DNA of 14,072 nucleotides from CAZQGE01 sp964592815 (GTDB taxonomy: Bacteria; Bacillota; Clostridia; Christensenellales; CAG-917): assembly GCA_964592815.1 (NCBI GenBank), contig CAZQGE010000032.1, forward strand, positions 1 through 14,072, written 5' to 3'. The notes under the pieces were generated by a model. It was given only the letters and a program-made list of their open reading frames with translations. It was not told the DNA's origin and searched no databases. A program made the translations under genes and the position numbers. This document shows positions 1-6,679 of the stretch, one piece after another (position 1 is the stretch's first letter; each line of letters starts with the position of its first letter).

Positions 1-155
1 CGTAAAAGTGGCGTTTTTTTGATGTTTTTTATAATTTTAGGGATATTGTAGCTTTCTTATTTTTTGTTTTCAAACTGAAAATATTTTTATTATTTTAACA
101 AAGTTGTTTTTTATGTTTTGTAAAAATAATATAGAGTTAAACAAAACAAATTTGC

Positions 156-1253
156 TTAAAAAATTGCTCTTACCTTGATAACTCCGTCAGACATAAGTGC
201 ATTGGTGTCAATTTCTTTGTTGCTGTCAATTATTGTGTAGCTAATTCCGTTTCGTGTTGCTGAAATGCCTTCAACTCCCAAAACAGTTCCTTCCAATGAA
301 ACCACGCTATAACGGTGATTTGCTGTCTTTGCAACCGTCAAATTTGGCATATTTACAGAGTTTTTAATATTTCCGTTTTCAAGATAATCTTTCAATTCTG
401 CCGCAGCCATTTCTGCACAGTTGTCTTCGGCTTCTTCTGAACTTGCACCAAGGTGAGGCGTTGTGATGATGTTCTTAACACCGATTACGTCAGCTGACGG
501 GAAGTCTGTAAAATATTTTCTTACTTTGCCTTCTGCGATTGCTTCTTTTACGTCTGCATCATTGACCAATTCTCCGCGTGCCGCGTTGATTATGATGACA
601 CCGTCTTTCATTTTTGAAATTGCTTCTTTGTTGATAAAGCCTTGTGTTTGCGCTGTCATTGGCATATGCAAAGTAACAAAATCAGCTTGTGGGAAAGTGT
701 CTGCCATTTTGTCAAATACGGTTACAAAAGGAATTTCAGCTTTTGTTGTGTCGCTCAAATACGGGTCAAAACCAATTACGTTCATTCCCAATGCGTTTGC
801 TGAAATTGCAACTTTTCTGCCTATTGCGCCAAGCCCTAAAATGCAAAGGGTTTTGCCAATAATTTCATTTCCAGCAAATTGGCTTTTTCCTTTTTCAACT
901 TGCTTTTGAACGTCGCTACCATTGAGGTTTTGCGCCCAAGAAATACCTTCAAAGATATTGCGGTAGCTTACAAGCATAGCAGCCAAAACAAGTTCTTTGA
1001 CAGCGTTTGCATTTGCGCCAGGGGTGTTAAAAACGCAGACGCCTTTTTTTGCATAGTCCGCGTGAGGAATATTGTTTACGCCTGCGCCAGCTCTTGCAAC
1101 TGCCAAAACTGAACTTGGCAATGCATATTCGTTCATATTGAAGCTACGCACCAAAATGCCTTGGGGAGCGTCGCTTGCATCTGTCAAGTTGTAGCCTTGC
1201 AATTTTTCGCCTGCAAGTTTGGATATGGAATTTAATTTCAAAATATCAATCAT
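156..1253 (-). CDS. serA: D-3-phosphoglycerate dehydrogenase with shortened ACT domain
   Basis: Cytosolic NAD-dependent enzyme that oxidises 3-phosphoglycerate to 3-phosphohydroxypyruvate, the first step of serine synthesis. The 365-residue protein shows the 2-hydroxyacid dehydrogenase pattern: N-terminal substrate-domain segment RAGAGVNNIP (54-63), NAD Rossmann motif GLGAIG (140-145) with the ribose-binding Asp at 163, NAARGE with Arg226, Asp250 where other family members have the catalytic Glu (as I recall, normal for the clostridial type, TDFP), and catalytic His267 in HLGAS. After NSVNMP (298-303) only about 60 residues remain, so the C-terminal ACT regulatory domain is abbreviated; the usual clostridial form is about 387 residues. 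The start matches the family N-terminus. The gene lies 8 nt downstream of serC and is surely co-transcribed; a weak AGGT precedes the ATG. I see no convincing terminator downstream in the remaining 155 nt. Function is firm; serine feedback control is doubtful. Confidence 0.95.
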   Translation of the reverse strand: MIDILKLNSISKLAGEKLQGYNLTDASDAPQGILVRSFNMNEYALPSSVLAVARAGAGVNNIPHADYAKKGVCVFNTPGANANAVKELVLAAMLVSYRNIFEGISWAQNLNGSDVQKQVEKGKSQFAGNEIIGKTLCILGLGAIGRKVAISANALGMNVIGFDPYLSDTTKAEIPFVTVFDKMADTFPQADFVTLHMPMTAQTQGFINKEAISKMKDGVIIINAARGELVNDADVKEAIAEGKVRKYFTDFPSADVIGVKNIITTPHLGASSEEAEDNCAEMAAAELKDYLENGNIKNSVNMPNLTVAKTANHRYSVVSLEGTVLGVEGISATRNGISYTIIDSNKEIDTNALMSDGVIKVRAIF

Positions 1254-1261
1254 AATTTTAC

Positions 1262-2335
1262 CTATTTGTTTGCGTCTGCAAAATCTTTCATAAATGCGAT
1301 AAGTTTTTCAACTCCTTCGACTGGCATTGCGTTATAAATTGATGCGCGCATACCACCGACAAGTTTGTGTCCTTTCAAGCTGACTAAGCCGTTTGCTTCC
1401 GCTTGTTTAACAAATTTTGCGTTAAGTTCGTCAGTTGGCGCAACAAATGGAACGTTCATAATTGAGCGGTCTTCTTTGTTGACATTGTTTTTGTAGAAGC
1501 CAGAGTTGTCGATATAGTCGTAAAGTATTTTAGCTTTTGCTCTGTTGATTTTTTCAATTTCTGAAATGCCACCGATTTTTTTCAAATATCTGAGGTTGAG
1601 CATCATCATATAGATTGCCCAGCACGGTGGAGTGTTGTAAAGACTGCCTGCTTCAGCTTGTGTTGAATATTTAAGCATTGTAGGGCAGATTGGCATTTCG
1701 TGACCCAACATATCCTTTCTTACAATAACCAAAGTTACGCCAGCAGGGGCGAGGTTCTTTTGCGCGCCAGCATAAATCAATGCGTATTTGTTTACGTCAA
1801 TGACTTCGCTCATAATGCAAGAAGAAAGGTCTGCAACCAACGGCAAATCTGTTTCAGGCAAGGAGTTGTATTTCAAACCGAAAATGGTGTTATTTTCAGT
1901 TATATGCAAATAGTCCGCATCTGGTCTGAAATCTGACTTTTTTGTTTTTGGGATATAAGTAAAAACTTTGTCTTCAGAAGAAGCAACAAGTTTAATGTCG
2001 CCATACTTGATGGCTTCTTTGTACGCTTTTTTTGAAAAGTTGCCAGTTACGATATAATCGGCTTTACCTGTTTTCAAGAGGTTAAGAGGAACTGCTTCAA
2101 ATTGAGTTGATGCTCCGCCTTGAACCAACAACACTTCATATTGGTCAGAAATGTTCATAAGTTCTTTTACCAAAGCAATGCACTCGTTGTGGATAGCTTC
2201 GTAATATTTGCCACGGTGGCTCATTTCCATAACACTCATTCCCGAGCCTTGATAATCGGTGATGCTGTTGCCCGCCTCCGTCAAGACTTCAAGGGGTAAC
2301 ATTGATGGACCTGCTGAAAAATTGTAAACTCTCAT
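1262..2335 (-). CDS. serC: Phosphoserine aminotransferase
   Basis: PLP enzyme that transaminates 3-phosphohydroxypyruvate with glutamate to give O-phosphoserine, the second serine-pathway step; family members also act in pyridoxal phosphate synthesis in some bacteria. At 357 residues it has the normal family length (about 360). The N-terminus NFSAGPSMLP (5-14) is the SerC signature. GGAS (73-76) contacts the cofactor phosphate, Asp169 in VADLSS faces the pyridine nitrogen, and Lys193 in AGAQKNLAPAG is the Schiff-base lysine. The ATG is preceded by AAGGAG with a 5-nt spacer, which fixes the start. It is first in the serC-serA operon, with a good promoter at 2386-2414 giving a leader of roughly 40 nt. 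The pairing with serA, which supplies its substrate, confirms the assignment. serB is not seen here. Confidence 0.97.
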   Translation of the reverse strand: MRVYNFSAGPSMLPLEVLTEAGNSITDYQGSGMSVMEMSHRGKYYEAIHNECIALVKELMNISDQYEVLLVQGGASTQFEAVPLNLLKTGKADYIVTGNFSKKAYKEAIKYGDIKLVASSEDKVFTYIPKTKKSDFRPDADYLHITENNTIFGLKYNSLPETDLPLVADLSSCIMSEVIDVNKYALIYAGAQKNLAPAGVTLVIVRKDMLGHEMPICPTMLKYSTQAEAGSLYNTPPCWAIYMMMLNLRYLKKIGGISEIEKINRAKAKILYDYIDNSGFYKNNVNKEDRSIMNVPFVAPTDELNAKFVKQAEANGLVSLKGHKLVGGMRASIYNAMPVEGVEKLIAFMKDFADANK

Positions 2336-2349
2336 TTCTTCTCCTTGTA

Positions 2350-2366
2350 ATAGGGAAAAACCCCAT
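2350..2366 (-). promoter_or_regulatory. Small hairpin just upstream of the serC ribosome binding site
   Basis: In the serC mRNA the stretch AUGGGGUUUUUCCCUAU can fold into a 6-bp stem (three G-C pairs, one G-U, two A-U) with a 5-nt U loop. It ends 3 nt before the AAGGAG sequence. No U-run follows, so it is not a terminator. It could stabilise the 5' end or modulate ribosome access, or be chance. Confidence 0.25.
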
Positions 2367-2385
2367 TTTTATAATGTTGACTTAA

Positions 2386-2414
2386 ATTATACAACTCGCA
2401 TAAAATTTTGTAAA
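2386..2414 (-). promoter_or_regulatory. Candidate sigma-A promoter of serC-serA
   Basis: Reading the minus strand, TTTACA (complement of 2409-2414) and TATAAT (complement of 2386-2391) are separated by exactly 17 nt. The -10 is perfect and the -35 matches five of six consensus positions. The expected start is near 2379, about 43 nt before the serC ATG. Confidence 0.75.
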
Positions 2415-2455
2415 CAAATTATCGACAACATAAATTTTTAGTCCAAAATGTTTGG

Positions 2456-2465
2456 CGACTTGTCG
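2456..2465. repeat. Short inverted repeat between divergent promoters
   Basis: CGAC-TT-GTCG is a perfect 4+4 inverted repeat. Its centre lies almost exactly midway between the -35 boxes of the serC promoter (2409-2414) and the rnj promoter (2508-2513). The position would suit an operator, but the arms are short and no regulator is known. Confidence 0.2.
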
Positions 2466-2507
2466 AATAGCGTGGATAAAAAGAAAATGATAACAAAGCC
2501 TATTTTG

Positions 2508-2536
2508 TTGATTGTTGTTCAAATATATGTTAAAAT
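2508..2536 (+). promoter_or_regulatory. Candidate sigma-A promoter of the rnj operon
   Basis: TTGATT (2508-2513) and TAAAAT (2531-2536) are 17 nt apart, and TG at 2528-2529 makes an extended -10 (TGTTAAAAT). Transcription would begin near 2543, giving a leader of about 68 nt before the rnj ATG. No hairpin or riboswitch is evident in that leader. Confidence 0.65.
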
Positions 2537-2610
2537 ATACAATTAGTAAATAATAAAGATATTGCAAGCAACTGCTTGTGTCATTTTTAGATTAAAAATT
2601 AAGGAGTTTT

Positions 2611-4236
2611 ATGTCGAAAACAATAAAAGTAATTTTTTTAGGTGGAGTTGGTGAAATTGGAAAAAATATGACTGCTATCGAATATGGCGATGATATTATC
2701 ATTGTCGATTGCGGAGTATCATTTCCAAGTGACGACAGCCCTGGCATCGATGCAATCATACCAGATATAACCTATATCAAACAAAACATCAAAAAATTGA
2801 GAGGTATTGTGCTTACACACGGCCACGAGGACCATATTGGCGCACTACCTTATTATGCTGAACAACTCAACGTACCAATTTACGGGACGGCTCTCACTTT
2901 GGGCTTGCTTGAAAGAAAACTTGGCAAGGACGGCAAAAAGTGCAAACTTATGACTGTTGACGCTGGGGACACTATAACGCTTGGCGGTATAACGGTTGAG
3001 TTCATCAAAGTGGCTCACTCTATGGCGGGTGCGTGCGCTCTTGCAATCACAACTCAAATTGGTGTTGTGTTTGTAACGGGCGACTTTAAGTTTGACAATA
3101 CGCCGATAGACGGCAAAAAAACAGACGTACAAAGAATAGCAGAAATCGGAGCAAAAGGCGTTCTGCTTATGCTTGGCGAGTCCACAAACGTGGAAAGGAA
3201 AGGCAGTTCTACGTCCGAGAGAGTTGTAGGACAAGGGTTGGAAAATATTTTTGTATCCAATACGGATAAAAGAATTATTATTGCAACGTTTGCATCATCA
3301 AACTATCGTGTTCAACAGATTTTGTGGCTTGCAAAAAAATACAACAGAAAAGTTGTGCTTGCTGGCAGAAGTATGAAAGGTATGGTTGAAGTTGCCCAAA
3401 AAGTTGGTGAACTTGAAATACCGAAAGGAATTTTGGTTGACAGCATAGGCAAATTGTTGCCAAGCGAAACCATTGTTTTGGCTACTGGTTCACAAGGCGA
3501 GCCAATGAGCGCGCTAAACTGTATGTCAAAAGGTGAGTTCAACAAAATCAACGTAGGAAACGATGACGTGGTAGTTTTAAGTTCGTCACCAATTCCTGGA
3601 AACGAAAAGTCAGTTTATGACGTAATCAACAACCTTTTCAAAAAAGGAGCAAACGTTATTTATGACAGTATGAACGAAGTTCACGTTTCGGGACACGCTT
3701 ATGAGGAAGAACTTAAAATGATGCTGTCATTAGTTCACCCGAAATTCTTTATGCCTGTTCACGGCGAATATCGTCATCAATTCAAACATATGCAAGTTGC
3801 AAACTCATTGGGTATTCCAAAGAAGAACATAATTATTCCTGCGCTTGGAGAATGTTACGGAATAAACGCAAAGGGCATAAGACAACACTCAAACGTGCCT
3901 TCTGGCATTGTTTACGTTGACGGTGTTGTGCTTGACGACGGAAGTACGCTTGTAAGCGACCGCCGTTCGCTTGCTGAATACGGAATTTTGATTATTTTGG
4001 CGGCGGTAAGCCCCGAGGGCAAAATTGTTGGCGACGTTGAAATTATTTCACGCGGGTTCAATATGACAGACGACGTTGCAGATTTAGTTAAGCGCAACGT
4101 GAAAAGCGTCATTGAAAGCAATGATAAAGAAAACGATTATTCAGATATGGCAAAATCAGTCAAAAAAGCAATTCGTAAGCAATTTATGAAGGACAGAGAT
4201 TTTCCAATTATAATTCCTGTTATAGTTGAAGACTAA
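2611..4236 (+). CDS. rnj: Ribonuclease J
   Basis: Zinc metallo-beta-lactamase/beta-CASP nuclease with 5'-3' exonuclease and endonuclease activity, central to mRNA decay and rRNA maturation in Bacillota. The 541-residue length fits the family (B. subtilis J1 is about 555). The metal site is intact: HGHEDH with His70, His72, Asp74 and His75, then His136 in VAHSMAG and Asp158 in TGDFKFD. The beta-CASP and C-terminal motifs HVSGHA and PVHGEYRH are present, so this is a catalytically competent, J1-like form. The protein ends in the usual small C-terminal domain. AAGGAG at 2601-2606 sits 4 nt before the ATG and fixes the start. It leads a tight cluster with the glycosyltransferase-like gene 10 nt downstream. 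Whether a second RNase J exists cannot be told from this window. Confidence 0.95.
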   Translation: MSKTIKVIFLGGVGEIGKNMTAIEYGDDIIIVDCGVSFPSDDSPGIDAIIPDITYIKQNIKKLRGIVLTHGHEDHIGALPYYAEQLNVPIYGTALTLGLLERKLGKDGKKCKLMTVDAGDTITLGGITVEFIKVAHSMAGACALAITTQIGVVFVTGDFKFDNTPIDGKKTDVQRIAEIGAKGVLLMLGESTNVERKGSSTSERVVGQGLENIFVSNTDKRIIIATFASSNYRVQQILWLAKKYNRKVVLAGRSMKGMVEVAQKVGELEIPKGILVDSIGKLLPSETIVLATGSQGEPMSALNCMSKGEFNKINVGNDDVVVLSSSPIPGNEKSVYDVINNLFKKGANVIYDSMNEVHVSGHAYEEELKMMLSLVHPKFFMPVHGEYRHQFKHMQVANSLGIPKKNIIIPALGECYGINAKGIRQHSNVPSGIVYVDGVVLDDGSTLVSDRRSLAEYGILIILAAVSPEGKIVGDVEIISRGFNMTDDVADLVKRNVKSVIESNDKENDYSDMAKSVKKAIRKQFMKDRDFPIIIPVIVED

Positions 4237-4246
4237 CAATTAACTT

Positions 4247-5353
4247 ATGCAAAGAAAACCTATAATTTTAATTTTTACGTCCTCTGACGAAAGAGGAAAT
4301 TTCAGCGGAATGCTTAAAGACGCCATTGTTAAAAAGGGCGTCTATAATGCCGTTGTTTTGGATGAATTTAATTATTACAGAAAAAAACCATCTAAGTTTT
4401 TGGTGTCACTTGAAAACAGCGTAATAGGCAAGTTTTTCAACAAAATTAAAACATCAATTCTTTCTAAAAATAAGAAAGTTGCAAAAAAACTTTCCAAAAA
4501 GGAAAGAAGAATTAAAAATGCAATAATTAGGTTTAATCCAGAGTATATTTTGACAGTTACTCCATTTGCGCAAAATTCGGTTGTTGAAGCAAAAATTATT
4601 GCAGGGCTTAAAAATTCCGTGGTATATTTTTATCCATATTTAACGGCTGACAAAAGCATAATCAACAGTCAAACAGACTTATATTTGCTTGAAAATGGCG
4701 AATTGAAAAACATGCTTGTGGACAATCATTTGTCACCCAAAAAAGCAGTAGTTTTAGGTTTGCCATACAGCTTGAAAAAGTTGGAAAGAGACGAAACAAA
4801 TCTTTTGAAACAGGAGTTTGGCTTACCCAAATCTAAAACTGTTTTACTTAATGCAAATGACAAAAAAGAATGTGAAAATATTTTATCTTTGCTTGTCGAC
4901 CAAGGTGATATTATAAACGTTGCTGTAAACTGCGCAAATGCGGACGTATCTCATTTTGGTAATATTTTGGCAAAGGGAAAGGGTATGACAATTCAGTTTA
5001 TCAAAAGTGAAAATTTGGATAAATTGATTTCTGTGAGCGATATTCTTATTACTGAATGTGATATTCCAATCATATATAAAGCGTTTGGCGTAAAGTTGCC
5101 CGTTATAAGTTTTGCAAGAAATTCCCAAGAAGAAAAAGATTTGAATTATCTGAGAAATAACGGATTGATAATAAAGTCTGAAGACAATTTAGATATTGTA
5201 AAATCGCTTTACACACTTTTGCAAACAAATGAAAAATGCAACTTGCAAGAAGCTGGGGCAAAGTTTGTGGAAATCAGTTCGCTTGATAATATAACCGATT
5301 TTTTAACAAGTTTTACTGAGTTTTATAAGGAAGAAGAAAATGGCGACCGTTAA
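4247..5353 (+). CDS. Degenerate GT-B glycosyltransferase-like protein (MurG/MGDG-synthase type)
   Basis: A 368-residue protein I cannot name. The layout follows the GT-B family of MurG and monogalactosyldiacylglycerol synthases: a beta strand and loop at the N-terminus (ILIFTSSDERGNFSG), a very lysine-rich stretch (about 45-95) that could contact membrane or nucleic acid, TDLYLLENGELKNMLVDN followed by VVLGLPYS (the usual 'elk..l...Gi, vtGiPv' pattern), and a C-terminal donor domain ending NSQEEKDLNYLRNNGL. Key donor-site residues are missing: the Gly-Gly-Ser loop reads NAND (202-205), and the GG..(S/T)EA motif reads TECDIPIIYKAF (269-280), with Lys278 where Glu binds the nucleotide ribose. 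There is no signal peptide or clear membrane helix. No Shine-Dalgarno is visible, so translation probably depends on coupling to rnj 10 nt upstream. Its end overlaps the next gene by 14 nt. It may be a pseudoenzyme or use an altered donor; the fold assignment is by eye. Confidence 0.6.
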   Translation: MQRKPIILIFTSSDERGNFSGMLKDAIVKKGVYNAVVLDEFNYYRKKPSKFLVSLENSVIGKFFNKIKTSILSKNKKVAKKLSKKERRIKNAIIRFNPEYILTVTPFAQNSVVEAKIIAGLKNSVVYFYPYLTADKSIINSQTDLYLLENGELKNMLVDNHLSPKKAVVLGLPYSLKKLERDETNLLKQEFGLPKSKTVLLNANDKKECENILSLLVDQGDIINVAVNCANADVSHFGNILAKGKGMTIQFIKSENLDKLISVSDILITECDIPIIYKAFGVKLPVISFARNSQEEKDLNYLRNNGLIIKSEDNLDIVKSLYTLLQTNEKCNLQEAGAKFVEISSLDNITDFLTSFTEFYKEEENGDR

Positions 5354-6611
5354 AAGCATATCTGTTTTAGCCAAAAAATTAGGTTTCAAAGTAGGAGATG
5401 ACGTCATAACATTGGGCGGTTATCCTATGCAAGATATTCTTGATTATCTTTATTACGACAACGAAAACCATTTTGACGCCCAAATAGTGCGTGACGGCAA
5501 AACTAAGACGATTAAGGTACACAAAAAGGACGGACAAGGTTTAGGTTTAGAATTTAATTTAGAAATGAAGCCCAAAGTTTGCAGAAACAAATGCATTTTT
5601 TGTTTTGTCGACCAACTTCCCAAAGGACTTAGAGATACGCTTTATATCAAGGACGACGACTATCGTTTTAGCTTTATAAGCGGAAGTTACGTTACAATGA
5701 CAAACGTAAGTGAAGAAGATATTGAGCGCATAATTAGGTTGAAATTAAGTCCGCTTTACATATCCGTACACGCATACGACGACCAAATAAGAACAAAAAT
5801 GCTGAGAAATCCCAACTCAGTAAAACTTATTCCATATATGAAGCGACTTGGTGAAAATGGTATCAAGATGCACACGCAACTTGTTATTGTGCCAACCATA
5901 AACGACGGCGAAGTTCTGGAACAAAGTATAAGAGGCCTTAGCACAATAAAAGGTGTTGAAACAATAGCCGTTGTGCCTGTGGGGTTGACGGGGCATAGAT
6001 GCGGTTTGGATAACTTGCCGTGTGTAGATTGCGAAAACGCTGTCAAAACAATAAAACTTGTTGAAAAGCTACATTGTGACCTCAACGGAATATGTTGGTG
6101 CGCTGACGAGTATTACGTAAAAGCGGGCTTAAACGTAAAACCTTATGAGTATTACGCAGACTTTGAACAAATTGAAAACGGAGTTGGATTGCTTGCAGAT
6201 TTCAAGGATAATTTTGAATATTCGCTTGCAACAGCTCAAAAAAAGAATATAAATAAAAGAATATTGTTTGTAACAGGCGTTTCATTCAAGCCATTGCTCG
6301 AAAAAATTATCGTAAACGCAGAAGAAAAACTAGGAATAACTGCAAAAGTAGTTGGTATAGAAAACAACTTCTTTGGGAAATCGGTTACTGTTGCAGGGCT
6401 TGTTACCGCAGGCGATATAATTGAACAGATTAAGGGCGAAACCTATGACGCGGTTTGTTTGCCTGACAATATGCTGAGAGAATTTTCAGACGTGTTTTTG
6501 GACAACGTAAGTTTGAAACAACTTGAAGAAAACATTGGAGCGCCCGTGATTGTGCTTTCACATAACGGAGCGGATATAGCGTCAAAAATCATTGAATTTT
6601 ACGACAAATAA
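5340..6611 (+). CDS. DUF512 radical-SAM protein with N-terminal PDZ-like domain
   Basis: Predicted Fe-S oxidoreductase of the DUF512 family, of unknown reaction, common in Clostridia next to der. Residues 1-75 form a PDZ-like domain (KKLGFKVGDDVITLGGYP, 12-29). The radical-SAM cluster motif is C81-x3-C85-x2-C88, followed by the family signature FVDQLPKGLR and DDDYRFSFISG. The C-terminal DUF512 part contains ENGVGLLADF and a closing Rossmann-like segment with VTGVSF and VLSHNG. At 423 residues it is close to the family length. Unusually, six more cysteines cluster at 221, 228, 231, 246, 252 and 254; the first three fall where relatives, as I recall them, carry a cysteine-free YREGLYPLRPFT-like stretch. 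The start lies 14 nt inside the preceding gene with AAGGAAG upstream, so the two are translationally coupled. der follows after 68 nt with no terminator. Confidence 0.9.
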   Translation: MATVKSISVLAKKLGFKVGDDVITLGGYPMQDILDYLYYDNENHFDAQIVRDGKTKTIKVHKKDGQGLGLEFNLEMKPKVCRNKCIFCFVDQLPKGLRDTLYIKDDDYRFSFISGSYVTMTNVSEEDIERIIRLKLSPLYISVHAYDDQIRTKMLRNPNSVKLIPYMKRLGENGIKMHTQLVIVPTINDGEVLEQSIRGLSTIKGVETIAVVPVGLTGHRCGLDNLPCVDCENAVKTIKLVEKLHCDLNGICWCADEYYVKAGLNVKPYEYYADFEQIENGVGLLADFKDNFEYSLATAQKKNINKRILFVTGVSFKPLLEKIIVNAEEKLGITAKVVGIENNFFGKSVTVAGLVTAGDIIEQIKGETYDAVCLPDNMLREFSDVFLDNVSLKQLEENIGAPVIVLSHNGADIASKIIEFYDK

Positions 6612-6679
6612 CGTCTGTTTTAACAGAACAGAAAACAGTAAGTCAAACAAATTTTGACAAAAATGAATACGAGGATATT

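Noticed and set aside
1..20. GTGGCG followed by seven T residues at the left edge, like the right arm of an intrinsic terminator.
   Set aside because: The left arm would be outside the window, so the hairpin cannot be shown. The remainder of 1-155 is AT-rich with no gene and only weak A/T stems.
2336..2385. Possible T-box or other serine-responsive leader in front of serC.
   Set aside because: The leader is only about 43 nt, lacks the T-box AGGGTGG sequence, and has no terminator/antiterminator pair.
2382..2567. A 61-codon minus-strand frame in the serC-rnj intergenic region.
   Set aside because: It covers both divergent promoters, has skewed composition from AT-rich DNA and no ribosome binding site or recognisable sequence.
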